A stretch of DNA of 64,000 nucleotides, from NCBI RefSeq assembly GCF_000022565.1, contig NC_012483.1:2232001-2296000 (forward strand), read 5' to 3'. This DNA is from Acidobacterium capsulatum ATCC 51196 (GTDB lineage: Bacteria > Acidobacteriota > Terriglobia > Terriglobales > Acidobacteriaceae). Made by a program: the position numbers and the translations under genes. Below the pieces are notes generated by a model, which had not been told where the DNA came from, ran no database searches, and worked only from the letters and a program-made list of their open reading frames with translations. Every line of letters starts with the position of its first letter. Within the stretch, counting starts at the first letter, position 1. This document shows, in pieces, positions 1-8,925 of the stretch.

Positions 1-1
1 A

Positions 2-493
2 GCACTCACCGCATTGGCCAGCAGCACCGCTATCGAGTTGGAGCCCACCTCCGCCGGCAACCGGGTGCTGCTCGACGGGCAGGATGTCACGGCTACGCTG
101 CGCGACAAAGAGGTCACACAGGCGGCTTCGCGCGTGAGCGTGCATCCGCCGATTCGCAACTGGATGGTCAGCCTGCAACGCGCCATGGGGCAGCACGGCG
201 GCGTGGTGATGGAAGGCCGCGACATTGGAACCGTGGTTTTTCCGGACGCGGATCTCAAGTTTTTTCTGGATGCATCGCCGGAGGCGCGAAGCCACCGGCG
301 CTATCTTGAGACGCCGCAGGCGGCCACTCATGCGGCCCTGCATGAGGAGTTACGCAAACGCGACGAGCGGGACCGCAACCGGGCGGAATCCCCGCTGCGC
401 CCCGCTCCCGATGCGATCGTGATTGACTCGACCGAAATGACTCTGGACGAGATGCTGCGCGCGATTGAAGAGACCGTAGCGGCTCGCGTCTAA
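2..493 (+). CDS. cmk: Cytidylate kinase, C-terminal part (5' end outside window)
   Basis: Transfers phosphate from ATP to CMP/dCMP in cytosolic pyrimidine nucleotide recycling. The visible 163 residues cover the CMP-binding and LID regions. The typical stretch with the MEGRDIGTVVFPDADLKFFL motif is followed by the Arg-rich LID (KRDERDRNR) and the closing 'DAIVIDST' strand of the family. Full cytidylate kinases are about 220 residues, so roughly 60 residues with the P-loop lie upstream of the window. The reading frame is open back to base 2, so the internal TTG at 14 is not the start. The next gene is convergent, ending at 516. Confidence 0.93.
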   Translation, partial: ALTALASSTAIELEPTSAGNRVLLDGQDVTATLRDKEVTQAASRVSVHPPIRNWMVSLQRAMGQHGGVVMEGRDIGTVVFPDADLKFFLDASPEARSHRRYLETPQAATHAALHEELRKRDERDRNRAESPLRPAPDAIVIDSTEMTLDEMLRAIEETVAARV

Positions 494-515
494 GGCTCGA
501 CGACGCCGGGCCAGC

Positions 516-2033
516 CTATTCCAGCGTGCTTTGAACGTGTCCCTTACTCTTGAAGTGGGGAGCCTTGCTGTGGCTGGCCGCTCCAGGGGCCATCGGCACC
601 GCCGCATCCCCCTTATTCAACTCCAGGCTGCCGTGCGTGGTCGAGATATCGACGGTGGCGCCTCCGCTTCCTACCTTGCCCTGGGCCGTCTGCTGGCCGT
701 TCTGCGTAACGACAGGCAAGGAGAAGTTGGTGTGCAGACTTTCGTCCTGGCTGGTGGTTCCGCTGAAGTTGAAATTTGCGTTCGATGGCACGGTGAGCGT
801 CACATCTCCGGTGTGGTTTGCAATCCGGATATCGCCCAGCGGCAGCCCCGTGGTTACGCTGATGTCGCCATCGTTATCCTGAATATTCAGGCCTCCGGTG
901 ATGCCCGTCAGGTCCATGTCCTTGGCATGCGCGGCGATGGTAATGGGACCGCTCGCCTGCTGAATGCCGAGGTCACCGGAATCGAGCGTCAGTGAGCCGA
1001 GCAGGTGAGGCACGGTAATCTGGGTGCGGCTGGAGCGGAACTGCACCTGGCCACCAATCTGCTCCAGATGGGTGTCGCCAAAGAACTCGCCGTTGATACT
1101 CGCTCCCCCTTGCACCTTCGAAAGGGTCACATCTCCGCCTCGACCGCTCATACTGACGCTGCCCTGCACATTCTGCGCAGAGAAGTCTCCATGCTGCATC
1201 TGCACATGCACATCCGAGCCGATATCCTGCACCCGGACGTCGCCGTGATTCGCAGTGATGTCGGCATTGGACTTGAGACCCTCCACGGTCACGTCGCCAT
1301 GGTCGCCGCGAATAATGGCTGAGGATTGCGGTGGCAGCTCGACCGTGAGGTCATCGCTGAGGTTGTCGCGCGAAGGAACCACGATATTCGCACCCGTAGC
1401 GGTGGGCTCGATCTGAGGCTTGGTATCTGCAAAGAGCTGATTGGCGCTGGCTTGCGATCCGATATGGGCGACCTGATGGCCGGACAGATGTATCTGCCCA
1501 TCGGTAGATGCCGTCACGATGACATCTCCGTTGGGGTTCTCGATATTCACGACAGGCGTCATACCGGCGCCCACTGTCAGCGGATGCGAGAGCTGCAGAT
1601 CGTTGCTGTATTCCGGCCCGAGAGAGCCCCAGAAGTTATTCCAGTTGCCCTGTTGCCAGCCCCAGTGATTGAAGCCATTCGATCCCCATCCGATCAGGGC
1701 CAGCAGAACAACCAGGCCCACAACGCCGCCCAGTCCGCGACTGCCTGCGCAGGGGTTGTTGCGATCCACGAAATACTCGATCAGCAGCAACACGCCGATG
1801 GCAATCAGCAGCACCGGCCACCAATGTCCCCACCAGTTCCAGAACATGTCGGCGGGCAGCTTGCCCGTCTCGATCAGCAGAGCGATGACACCCACGCCAA
1901 CCAGCACCAACGGGCGCACGATGGAGGAACTGCATCCGCGTGTCTGGTAGCGCCAGTAAGCACGCTGCGCCTTGGCCTGGGCACGAGCCTGGCGATAAGC
2001 CGATTTCGGGTCGTAGGGAGGTGTGGTTGCCAT
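516..2033 (-). CDS. DUF4097-type beta-repeat membrane protein with LiaF-like helix hairpin
   Basis: 505 residues, last gene of the sigma-factor operon. After a short basic cytoplasmic N-terminus come three hydrophobic segments: about 39-58, 70-88 ending in a 'WWPVLLIAIGVLLLIEYF' motif, and 101-116. A Trp/Asn/Gly-rich linker follows, then about 330 residues of short repeated beta strands with 'GDV.V' turns (GDVIVTAS, GDVTVEG, GDVRVQD, GDVTLSK). This is the DUF4097 architecture seen in adhesin-like and LiaF-related proteins. The likely topology is a membrane anchor with a large extracytoplasmic beta-rich domain. The gene starts 3 bases after the preceding gene ends, so it is probably co-translated. 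Function is unknown; a role in envelope stress sensing or shielding is inferred from the operon only. Confidence 0.85.
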   Translation of the reverse strand: MATTPPYDPKSAYRQARAQAKAQRAYWRYQTRGCSSSIVRPLVLVGVGVIALLIETGKLPADMFWNWWGHWWPVLLIAIGVLLLIEYFVDRNNPCAGSRGLGGVVGLVVLLALIGWGSNGFNHWGWQQGNWNNFWGSLGPEYSNDLQLSHPLTVGAGMTPVVNIENPNGDVIVTASTDGQIHLSGHQVAHIGSQASANQLFADTKPQIEPTATGANIVVPSRDNLSDDLTVELPPQSSAIIRGDHGDVTVEGLKSNADITANHGDVRVQDIGSDVHVQMQHGDFSAQNVQGSVSMSGRGGDVTLSKVQGGASINGEFFGDTHLEQIGGQVQFRSSRTQITVPHLLGSLTLDSGDLGIQQASGPITIAAHAKDMDLTGITGGLNIQDNDGDISVTTGLPLGDIRIANHTGDVTLTVPSNANFNFSGTTSQDESLHTNFSLPVVTQNGQQTAQGKVGSGGATVDISTTHGSLELNKGDAAVPMAPGAASHSKAPHFKSKGHVQSTLE

Positions 2034-2036
2034 GGC

Positions 2037-2336
2037 TTACCGGCTCCTGTCTTCCGGACCGATGCCCGGAATTACGGGTGTGATCGCGGTTCCCGGCGAT
2101 GCCGGAGGCGCGGGAGGCACACCTCCGACGGGGGGATAGTAGCCGCCCATCGGGGGCGCTTGCATCCGCGACAGCGCTGCGCGCTCTGCCAATTGGAAGA
2201 TGCCAATCACGATCAGATAGAGCGGCCAGCTTTTGCCGAAAGAAAGCACATGGTACTGGTCCAGAAGAGCCGTGATGCCAAAGGTGATCAGAAGCGCGGG
2301 CCCCTTCAAGCGCCGCAACAGCAGATACTGATTCAT
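2037..2336 (-). CDS. Small membrane protein with DUF5668/LiaF-like hairpin
   Basis: 99 residues: two transmembrane helices (about 11-27 and 36-50) forming a hairpin with a 'WPLYLIVIGIFQLAE' second helix, then a Pro/Gly-rich tail. The hairpin matches the one at the C-terminus of the upstream B-box protein and near the N-terminus of the downstream DUF4097 protein. Its ATG overlaps the upstream stop by four bases (2333-2336), so translation is coupled. No catalytic residues are visible. It may be an assembly or partner subunit for the flanking membrane proteins (inference). Confidence 0.8.
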   Translation of the reverse strand: MNQYLLLRRLKGPALLITFGITALLDQYHVLSFGKSWPLYLIVIGIFQLAERAALSRMQAPPMGGYYPPVGGVPPAPPASPGTAITPVIPGIGPEDRSR

Positions 2337-3238
2337 TGGCCGCCTCCCGTCCTGCGGGCAACGCCGCGTGAGCGGCTGATCAGCATCCAGATGCCGACAC
2401 CGATGATCAGCAGCGGCCAGCCCCGCCCAATCCAGTCAAACTGCAACAGTCCCAGCGTATTAAAGAGGAAAAGCATGCCCAGCCCGATGAGAACAATGGC
2501 CCCGATCGGCTCACGGCGCGCGCGCTGCAGGTCCGGCGGAGGCACAGGAACACCGGCATTTATCGAAGGATCGACGGGAACTCCCGGATCCACTGGAGTG
2601 TACGGCGGTGCATAGGGCGGATAGGCTCCGTAAGGGGGAACGGCTTCCTCCGCTGCGGCCGCTGGTGGCGGAGGTGGCGCATAAAAGGGATCGTATGGCA
2701 CCGCGCCGGGAGGCACGGAACCGGGGGCTGGCTGGCCCGTCGCCGGATTCACCGGCACATAAGGCACAGCATTGTGCAGCCCAAGACGATTGCCCAGGTC
2801 GTTCAGCCCGAATGGGTCAGGAACCGGCAGCCCGAAGCGGCGCGCGCGTGCCGTATGGTAGGCGTCAAACACCTGGTAAAAGAACCACGCAGCGATGAAG
2901 ATGCCAAAGATGTCATGAGAGTTCGCCAGGCCGACCAGCACGACAAAGACCAGTACATGCACAATGGCTTTGACATACTGGCCGTTGTACATGGCTCCCA
3001 CACCGGGAATGATTCCGAGCAGGGCTGCCAGTCCTGGATTGGGCGCACCCGGCATCTGAGGGATAGCGGGCCCCGTGGCGGCTGCGCCTGGAGCCGCACT
3101 TACGCCCAGCTTTTCCGCCAGGCACTGTTCGCAATAAACGTTGCTGGAGACTGGCCGGACACAGGCGGCGCAGAGTGCCTTGCCGCAGTTCTGGCAGTAG
3201 GCAGCAACAGGTTGATCCGGGTGATTCGTGCAGTTCAT
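2333..3238 (-). CDS. B-box zinc-finger membrane protein with C-terminal DUF5668 hairpin
   Basis: 301 residues. The N-terminus is a B-box-like zinc finger with ligands C3, H6, C15, C18, C23, C26, C36 and C39. A TM2-like membrane region follows (about 70-125, starting 'GLAALLGIIPGVGAMYNGQ'). Then comes a long Pro/Ala/Tyr-rich linker (about 150-245). The C-terminal two-helix hairpin (about 248-292) ends in 'WPLLIIGVGIWMLI'. B-box domains usually mediate protein-protein contacts, so this is a plausible cytoplasmic docking module on a membrane protein. Both ends are four-base overlaps: its ATG with the anti-sigma stop (3235-3238), its stop with the next ATG. Confidence 0.85.
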   Translation of the reverse strand: MNCTNHPDQPVAAYCQNCGKALCAACVRPVSSNVYCEQCLAEKLGVSAAPGAAATGPAIPQMPGAPNPGLAALLGIIPGVGAMYNGQYVKAIVHVLVFVVLVGLANSHDIFGIFIAAWFFYQVFDAYHTARARRFGLPVPDPFGLNDLGNRLGLHNAVPYVPVNPATGQPAPGSVPPGAVPYDPFYAPPPPPAAAAEEAVPPYGAYPPYAPPYTPVDPGVPVDPSINAGVPVPPPDLQRARREPIGAIVLIGLGMLFLFNTLGLLQFDWIGRGWPLLIIGVGIWMLISRSRGVARRTGGGQ

Positions 3239-4026
3239 GCCCAGTTCCTTTCTGCCTCTTGTTGGCTTGCCATGAGTCCTGTACCGGACTTCTTCTCGTT
3301 CTCCACGCGGCTGGTCTGATCAGACGAAGCCGCCGTTGAAGCCTTCTCCTGCGCCCACTGGCGAGCATTGGGCTGTGCCGGAACATCGTTTTTCGCACCG
3401 CCGCCCTTGCCCTTCTTCGCGCCGCCCTGCCGCGCCGCATTGCGCTGCAGGTCGCGAAGCTGCGAATCCATTTCATAAATAAACCGCAGATTCTCGTATG
3501 TATGTACCACTTTTTGTTTGGTGCCGTAGAAGCTGCTCACCACGGTGCGCTGCATGTTTGAGAAAGACAGATCGCGCAGGCGCATGCTGCCGGGATGCAC
3601 TCCGAGCAGGTTGAGGGTGAGCGTGATGGAGAAGAAGGCCATCGCCAGCGTCATCAGCAGACGCGTCTCCTGAAAGCCGCGCCGCATCGAGAGATGCCAC
3701 ACCGCCACCGCACCTGTCGCTGGAACCGGAACGGCACCTGCCGGATGCGCGCCGAGCCCAGCAGGACTCTTGGTCTGATCCAGAATTTTACCCAGCAGCC
3801 CGGGCGGCACAAACGGATCTTCATGCAGGAACTGGAGCCACTCGCGTCCCTGGCTGGCGCGCGCCAGCAACTCCCCACAAGCAGGGCATTGGGCGGCATG
3901 GGCGACAAACGGGGCCTCGAGCTCAGGAGCCAGCGTTCCGTCCAAACGCTCCGTCAGCCAGGCTTCCCAGTCCTCGCAGCGGACTTCGCCTGCCTTCCGC
4001 GTCTCGAATGGATTATGTTCCGCCAT
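3235..4026 (-). CDS. Zinc-binding (ZAS-type) anti-sigma factor
   Basis: 263 residues. The N-terminal anti-sigma domain has the zinc motif H43-x3-C47-x2-C50 (AHAAQCPAC) of zinc-binding anti-sigma factors. A single transmembrane segment lies near residues 105-125 (LLMTLAMAFFSITLTLNLLG). The extracytoplasmic C-terminus is basic and rich in Gly/Lys/Ala. It should hold the ECF sigma factor encoded immediately upstream at the inner membrane until released. It starts 2 bases after the sigma stop codon and overlaps the next gene by four bases. The trigger for release cannot be read from the sequence. Confidence 0.85.
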   Translation of the reverse strand: MAEHNPFETRKAGEVRCEDWEAWLTERLDGTLAPELEAPFVAHAAQCPACGELLARASQGREWLQFLHEDPFVPPGLLGKILDQTKSPAGLGAHPAGAVPVPATGAVAVWHLSMRRGFQETRLLMTLAMAFFSITLTLNLLGVHPGSMRLRDLSFSNMQRTVVSSFYGTKQKVVHTYENLRFIYEMDSQLRDLQRNAARQGGAKKGKGGGAKNDVPAQPNARQWAQEKASTAASSDQTSRVENEKKSGTGLMASQQEAERNWA

Positions 4027-4028
4027 GA

Positions 4029-4796
4029 CTAAACCACCTGTCCTTTACTACGTTCCAGCACGCGGGCCAGTTCCGCGCGGCCGCGGCTGATCCGGCTCTT
4101 CACGGTACCTTCGGGCACCCGCAGAATCTGCGCGATCTCCTTGTAATCCAGATCCTGCAGATCCCGCAGAATAACCGCTTCCCTCAACTCGGGAGAAATC
4201 TTGACCAGTGCCTCCTGTACCAGCTTTTCCAACTGTCTTTGCACCGCGCGGTCGTGAGGATCGGGTCCGGGCTGGGCCAGCCGCTGCGTCAACGGCAGAT
4301 CGTCGGCTTCATCCCACCCCTCATCCATAGATGACGTAGCACGCTGCTGTTTGGACCGCCGGAAGTGATCCACCAGCAGATTCCTCGTCAGCGTTGTGAT
4401 CCAGGTCTGAAAACTGCCCCGCTCCGTATCAAACGAGCGCAGATTGCCGTAGACCTTCAGAAACACGTCCTGCGTGAGATCTTCAGCGTCGCTCGATGAG
4501 CCCGTAAAGCGGTAGCAGAGCGCATACACGCGCCGGTGATGCGTCTGCACCAGTTCGGTCCAGGCACCGGAGTCACCATCCATGCACCGTTGCACGACCA
4601 GATGCATGGAGGCGTCAGTCGATTTTGCATCTGGGGCTGGTTGGGGCATGGCCTCGGACGCTCGCTCCGGATGTCCAGCCTCGCGGCCCGGACGGCTGTG
4701 AGACTGCGCGGCTCTGGACCCGTCCGGCCCAAAGCTCATGCTCCGCAAATCCCAGGTCAACGCGCTCATGGAGCCATATACGCGCATGGCTCTCAA
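4029..4796 (-). CDS. ECF (sigma-24 type) RNA polymerase sigma factor
   Basis: First gene of the five-gene envelope operon. Sigma region 2 is clear (SSDAEDLTQDVFLKVYGNL, then FQTWITTLTRNLLVDHFRR). Region 4 follows with the DNA-binding helix-turn-helix (LRDLQDLDYKEIAQILRVPEGTVKSR, written here in two parts: LRDLQDLDYKEIAQ and ILRVPEGTVKSRISRG). Regions 1.1 and 3 are absent, as expected for group IV. The first 49 residues have no recognisable domain; the Met at 4649 would give a 206-residue protein of usual ECF length, so the start is uncertain. It is expected to direct its own operon, but no promoter pair could be assigned with confidence. Confidence 0.9.
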   Translation of the reverse strand: MRAMRVYGSMSALTWDLRSMSFGPDGSRAAQSHSRPGREAGHPERASEAMPQPAPDAKSTDASMHLVVQRCMDGDSGAWTELVQTHHRRVYALCYRFTGSSSDAEDLTQDVFLKVYGNLRSFDTERGSFQTWITTLTRNLLVDHFRRSKQQRATSSMDEGWDEADDLPLTQRLAQPGPDPHDRAVQRQLEKLVQEALVKISPELREAVILRDLQDLDYKEIAQILRVPEGTVKSRISRGRAELARVLERSKGQVV

Positions 4797-4870
4797 TTCG
4801 TTCCACGAGCCGGATTCGCGCTGACCCGGCCCGAAGTCTGCCTGTCATTTTCGCAGGACGGGGCTTTTGA

Positions 4871-4907
4871 TGAAAAGAAAAAGCGCTTCCCCCTAAGGAA
4901 AAAGCGC
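4871..4907 (-). terminator. Intrinsic terminator of glgC
   Basis: Read on the minus strand, a GCGCTT...AAGCGC stem with a TTAG-centred loop is followed by TTTTTCTTTTC. It begins about 40 bases after the glgC stop codon at 4948, so it fits a rho-independent terminator for that gene. Confidence 0.7.
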
Positions 4908-4947
4908 CATCGTGGAATCAACAAGATACAGAGTTTGCAGGAGTCTC

Positions 4948-6204
4948 CTAATTCTGCTCCGGCATGAAGTCCGGCGCGACGGGGTTTTCATATAGCGAAT
5001 AATCGCGCGTCACCACTGTCAGGCCGCTGGGAGTCACAAAATGATTTTTGCGATCCTCTTCCGGGTCAAAGCCGATCACTGTGCCCTCAGGCAAATGCAC
5101 ATCGCGATCAATGATCGCCCGGCGGATGCGGCAATGCCGCCCGATATTCACATGCGAAAAGATGATGCTGGAGTCCACCTCAGAATAGGAATTCACACGC
5201 ACGTCCTGCGAAAGCACACTGTTGCGCATGGCCGCGCCGGAGATGATGCATCCGGCCGAAACAATTGAGTTCACTGCCGAACCCGTTCGCCCAGGCTCGC
5301 CAAAGACGAATTTGGCCGGAGGGTACTGGCGCACGCGCGTACGAATCGGCCAACTCTTGTCATAGAGGTTGAAGATGGGCGAGACGGAGGCTACATCCAT
5401 ATTCGCATCGTAAAAAGCATCGAGCGTGCCCACGTCGCGCCAATAGAGCGCCTCCTGCTTGTTCTCATCGACGAAGTTGTAGGCGTAGATCTTGTAGCGC
5501 TCAAGGATGTTGGGCAGGATGTTGTGCCCAAAATCATGCTTGGAGTGCGGGTCTTCCGCGTCGCGCATCAAGGCAGGCAACAGCACGTCGGTATTGAAGA
5601 GATAAATGCCCATGGAGGCGTCGACCATCGACGGGTTCCAGGGGGAACGCAGATGCGTGGACTTGGGTTTCTCCACAAAGCCCTGCACCTCGCCGCTGCG
5701 AGCCACATCGACGACTCCGAAGCGCGATACCTCATCGGGGCGAATCTGCAGCGTCGCCAGCGTCACGTCTGCGCCTGAGGCGTTGTGCTGCTCGAGCATC
5801 TTGCCGTAATCCATCTTGTAAATGTGATCGCCCGACAGGATGAGCACATGCTTCGGCTGCTCGGAACCGATGGAATAGATGTTCTGGTAAACAGCGTCAG
5901 CGGTGCCCATGTACCAGTTGGCGCTCACGCGCTGCATGGGCGGCAAAATCTCAATGAACTCCCCGAGTTCCTGAGCAACCACGGTCGACCAGCCCTCGCG
6001 AATATGCCGGTTGAGTGAAAGAGCCTTGTATTGAGTGAGGATGTAGACCCGGTGCAGGCCCGAGTTGATGCAGTTGGAAAGCGTGATATCGATGATGCGA
6101 TACTGGCCGCCGAACGGCACTGCCGGCTTTGCGCGATCCCGCGTGAGTGGAAACAAACGTTCGCCCGCGCCGCCCGCCAGCAGGACTCCCAAAGTGTCTT
6201 TCAT
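4948..6204 (-). CDS. glgC: Glucose-1-phosphate adenylyltransferase (ADP-glucose pyrophosphorylase)
   Basis: Makes ADP-glucose from ATP and glucose-1-phosphate, the committed step of bacterial glycogen synthesis. The 418-residue protein opens with the nucleotidyltransferase signature LLAGGAGERLFPLTRDRAKP and the 'PFGGQYRIIDI' motif. It continues through 'GTADAVYQN', 'HVLILSGDHIYKMDY' and 'GFVEKP' and ends in a left-handed beta-helix domain. The start chosen is the ATG at 6204; an upstream in-frame ATG at 6288 would add 28 unrelated residues before the P-loop-like strand. It stands alone here with no other glg gene nearby, and a terminator follows it. Confidence 0.96.
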   Translation of the reverse strand: MKDTLGVLLAGGAGERLFPLTRDRAKPAVPFGGQYRIIDITLSNCINSGLHRVYILTQYKALSLNRHIREGWSTVVAQELGEFIEILPPMQRVSANWYMGTADAVYQNIYSIGSEQPKHVLILSGDHIYKMDYGKMLEQHNASGADVTLATLQIRPDEVSRFGVVDVARSGEVQGFVEKPKSTHLRSPWNPSMVDASMGIYLFNTDVLLPALMRDAEDPHSKHDFGHNILPNILERYKIYAYNFVDENKQEALYWRDVGTLDAFYDANMDVASVSPIFNLYDKSWPIRTRVRQYPPAKFVFGEPGRTGSAVNSIVSAGCIISGAAMRNSVLSQDVRVNSYSEVDSSIIFSHVNIGRHCRIRRAIIDRDVHLPEGTVIGFDPEEDRKNHFVTPSGLTVVTRDYSLYENPVAPDFMPEQN

Positions 6205-6352
6205 AACCGCGCGCCATCCTCTCGTCTTATGGAATCGCTTCGGCCTTCCCGGGGATGGACCGCGCAAAGACGATTGCCAAAACTCCACAACTCAAACCCG
6301 CCGAATGCTACCACAGGCACATCACAGCCAAATGCTACGCCGGGAGCAAGCA

Positions 6353-6640
6353 CTACGTCTCGCCGTTCTCTCCCTCGACAGCGATTCGCAGCGATTTGAG
6401 GAAGTGAACATCCTGCGCGGTGAACGCGCCCTTCTGCTCGCCGTCTTCTTCGTCCTGCTCGCCTGCTGTTTCTTCAGATGCAAGTTCATTCAGCCCGATG
6501 GTTGCCTCCAGCATGAGCAGCACATCAAAGCCGTGATTGCGAATCTCCTGCACAACTCCGGCAATCAGCTCGGACTCTGCGACGCTTTCGTGAATAGCCT
6601 CTCCCAGGCGCTCGATGAGCTTGCGTATGGTTTGATCCAA
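6353..6640 (-). CDS. Small acidic protein of unknown function
   Basis: 95 residues, not recognised. The N-terminal half is predicted helical (MDQTIRKLIERLGEAIHESV). The middle is strongly acidic (EETAGEQDEEDGEQ), and the C-terminus 'FLKSLRIAVEG' is short and amphipathic. No cysteines, signal peptide or membrane segment. It lies upstream of glgC on the same strand with a 148-base gap. Its codon use resembles the neighbours, and no longer alternative frame fits better. Confidence 0.6.
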   Translation of the reverse strand: MDQTIRKLIERLGEAIHESVAESELIAGVVQEIRNHGFDVLLMLEATIGLNELASEETAGEQDEEDGEQKGAFTAQDVHFLKSLRIAVEGENGET

Positions 6641-6763
6641 GTGAAACCTCTCCTTCAGCCGCCGCTCTTCCGGGCAGTTCCAGAATCCGATGGCCCTAAC
6701 ATACTCCTACTTGGGATGACGCAGTTACGCAAACGGCTTCGATTACACTGCTAAACTTTTGGC

Positions 6764-7171
6764 ATGGAACCGAAGCGGGTCGGACGCACGGTCGGAATAG
6801 GCACGCGCGTCGCAGCCCGGCTGCTGCGCGAGAAAGCCGCCCGGGCGGCGACCGACTCCGCCGCCCGGGCCGAGAAAAATATCCCGGTCTATGCCGATCG
6901 CGGCCGGCGGCTGGGGGAAGGCTCCCGGCGGTTCGGACGATCCGTCTGGAAGCCATTCGCAACAGCCTCCCGCGTGCTATGGCTGGAGGTAACAGGCCTC
7001 TTCTTTGCAATTTTTACGGTCTTCTTCGGTTCGAATACCTGGCGCTTCCGCGCCGGCTGGGAGCCGGGGCCCCAGCATCGGGAGTTTGTGCTCTATGCGA
7101 TCTGCACGGCGATCTTTCTGTACTTTACGGTGAGTTCATTTGTGCGGGCTGGCCGCCATAAAAAGGGCTGA
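6764..7171 (+). CDS. Basic two-helix membrane protein, unknown function
   Basis: 135 residues. A long Arg/Ala-rich, positively charged N-terminus (about 1-60) precedes two transmembrane helices (about 70-90, [16 protein letters not shown], and 108-128, [20 protein letters not shown]) and a short basic tail. The charge distribution predicts both ends in the cytoplasm. It lies 65 bases upstream of the methylmalonyl-CoA mutase start on the same strand. No family was recognised. Confidence 0.65.
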   Translation: MEPKRVGRTVGIGTRVAARLLREKAARAATDSAARAEKNIPVYADRGRRLGEGSRRFGRSVWKPFATASRVLWLEVTGLFFAIFTVFFGSNTWRFRAGWEPGPQHREFVLYAICTAIFLYFTVSSFVRAGRHKKG

Positions 7172-7236
7172 CAGCGCACTCGCCTCCCTTATCCGTGTGC
7201 GACCACTGCTCGCCTTGCTACACTGCTCAGTTCCCC

Positions 7237-8814
7237 ATGACCGATCAGAATAAGCAGGATAAAGCCGTCTACACCCCCGCCGATCTGGAGGCGCTGGGAT
7301 TTGATCCCGAAACCGATCTGGGATTTCCCGGCGAATACCCCTTCACGCGCGGCATTCAGCCCACCATGTATCGCGGCCGCCTGTGGACCATGCGCCAGTA
7401 CGCCGGCATGGGGGATGCCGAGGAGAGCAATCGCCGCTACAAGTTTCTGCTGGCGAATGGCACGGCTGGGCTCTCGGTTGCCTTCGACCTGCCGACACAA
7501 ATCGGCTACGACTCCGACGACCCAATGTCGATGGGTGAGGTCGGCAAAGTCGGCGTGGCCATCGATTCCCTGGAAGACATGGAGCGGCTCTTCGACGGCA
7601 TTCCGCTCGACAAAATCTCCACCTCTATGACGATCAATGCGACGGCCAGCATCCTGCTGGCGCTCTATGTCGCGGCCGCCAGGCGCGCCGGCGCCGACAC
7701 GCGCAAGCTCTCGGGCACTGTGCAGAATGATGTGCTGAAGGAATACATCGCGCGCGGCACTTACATCTACCCCGTGCGCCACGCCCTGCGCATCATCACC
7801 GACATGTTCGCATGGGCGAACGAGCATGTACCCGACTGGAACACCATCTCTATCTCTGGCTACCACATGCGCGAGGCCGGCTCGACCGCCGCGCAGGAGG
7901 TCGCCTTCACCCTTGCCAACGGGGCCACCTATGTCGAGGCCGCAATCGCCGCGAGCCTCGATGTGGATCGCATCGCGCCAAGGCTTTCCTTCTTCTTCAA
8001 CGCGCATAACAACTTTCTCGAAGAGGTCGCGAAGTTCCGTTGTGCCCGCCGTGTCTGGGCACAGATGATGCGTGAGCATTTCGGCGCGAAAAATCCCCGC
8101 TCATGGATGCTGCGCTTCCACACGCAAACCGCCGGCTCCACGCTGACCGCGCAGCAGCCTGAGAACAACATTGTCCGCACCGCACTGCAGGCACTCGCCG
8201 CCGTGCTGGGGGGCACGCAATCGCTGCATACCAACGGATTTGACGAAGCCTTGGCACTGCCCACCGAAGAAGCGGCGCGCACGGCATTGCGTACCCAGCA
8301 GATCATTGCGTATGAGTCCGGCGCGGCGCAGACGATCGACCCCTTCGCGGGCTCGTACTACATCGAATCCCTCACCGCAAAGCTCGAACGCGACGTCCTG
8401 GCTCTGCAGGAACAAATCGCACAGCAGGGCGGCATGCTCGCTGCCATTGAAAAAGGCTGGGTGCAATCTGAAATTCAAAACGCCGCTTATGAATACCAGC
8501 GATCTGTGGATTCCGGCGAGGCGACAGTCGTTGGAGTGAACCGGTTCACGCGCGACAACGAGCCGGGCGTGCCCATTCAACGTATCGACGAAGAGTTGGA
8601 GCGCAAGCAGATCGAGCGCGTGCGTGCCCTGCGCATGCGCCGTGACGCTGCCCGCTGGCAGGTTTCCCTAGACAGGGTGCGCGACCATGCGCGCAACGGA
8701 GCCAATCTAATGCCAGCCATTCTTGAGGCGGTAGAGAGTTACGCGACCGTAGGCGAGATTGCCTCGGCCATGCGTGAAGTCTTCGGAGAATATGAAGAAA
8801 GCGTCGTAATCTGA
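7237..8814 (+). CDS. Methylmalonyl-CoA mutase, large (catalytic) subunit without B12 domain
   Basis: Cobalamin-dependent rearrangement of methylmalonyl-CoA and succinyl-CoA, linking propionate metabolism and the TCA cycle. The 525-residue protein is the TIM-barrel catalytic part only; the C-terminal B12-binding domain must be a separate gene, and none is adjacent. Visible signatures are '[15 protein letters not shown]', '[17 protein letters not shown]', '[12 protein letters not shown]' and '[11 protein letters not shown]'. The substrate-site Tyr (Y45, in TMY) and the Arg in 'EYIARGTY' match methylmalonyl-CoA mutase; isobutyryl-CoA mutases carry Phe and Gln there. This favours the mutase call but does not prove it. 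Start: the ATG at 7237; the in-frame upstream extension from 7195 is atypical. Confidence 0.88.
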   Translation: MTDQNKQDKAVYTPADLEALGFDPETDLGFPGEYPFTRGIQPTMYRGRLWTMRQYAGMGDAEESNRRYKFLLANGTAGLSVAFDLPTQIGYDSDDPMSMGEVGKVGVAIDSLEDMERLFDGIPLDKISTSMTINATASILLALYVAAARRAGADTRKLSGTVQNDVLKEYIARGTYIYPVRHALRIITDMFAWANEHVPDWNTISISGYHMREAGSTAAQEVAFTLANGATYVEAAIAASLDVDRIAPRLSFFFNAHNNFLEEVAKFRCARRVWAQMMREHFGAKNPRSWMLRFHTQTAGSTLTAQQPENNIVRTALQALAAVLGGTQSLHTNGFDEALALPTEEAARTALRTQQIIAYESGAAQTIDPFAGSYYIESLTAKLERDVLALQEQIAQQGGMLAAIEKGWVQSEIQNAAYEYQRSVDSGEATVVGVNRFTRDNEPGVPIQRIDEELERKQIERVRALRMRRDAARWQVSLDRVRDHARNGANLMPAILEAVESYATVGEIASAMREVFGEYEESVVI

Positions 8815-8925
8815 TTCCGGCCTGCACAAGCAGACGCAATCCATTGCCTTCAATATCGATGGCAGCGCGATGCTTTCTCGCGAGCCTATACTTCTCCTGC
8901 TTTGAAATTCACCTCAGGAGAACTC

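Noticed and set aside
1326-2615. 429-residue plus-strand open frame
   Set aside because: Antisense to the DUF4097 and small hairpin genes, composition rich in Arg/His/Gln without any domain; high-GC shadow frame.
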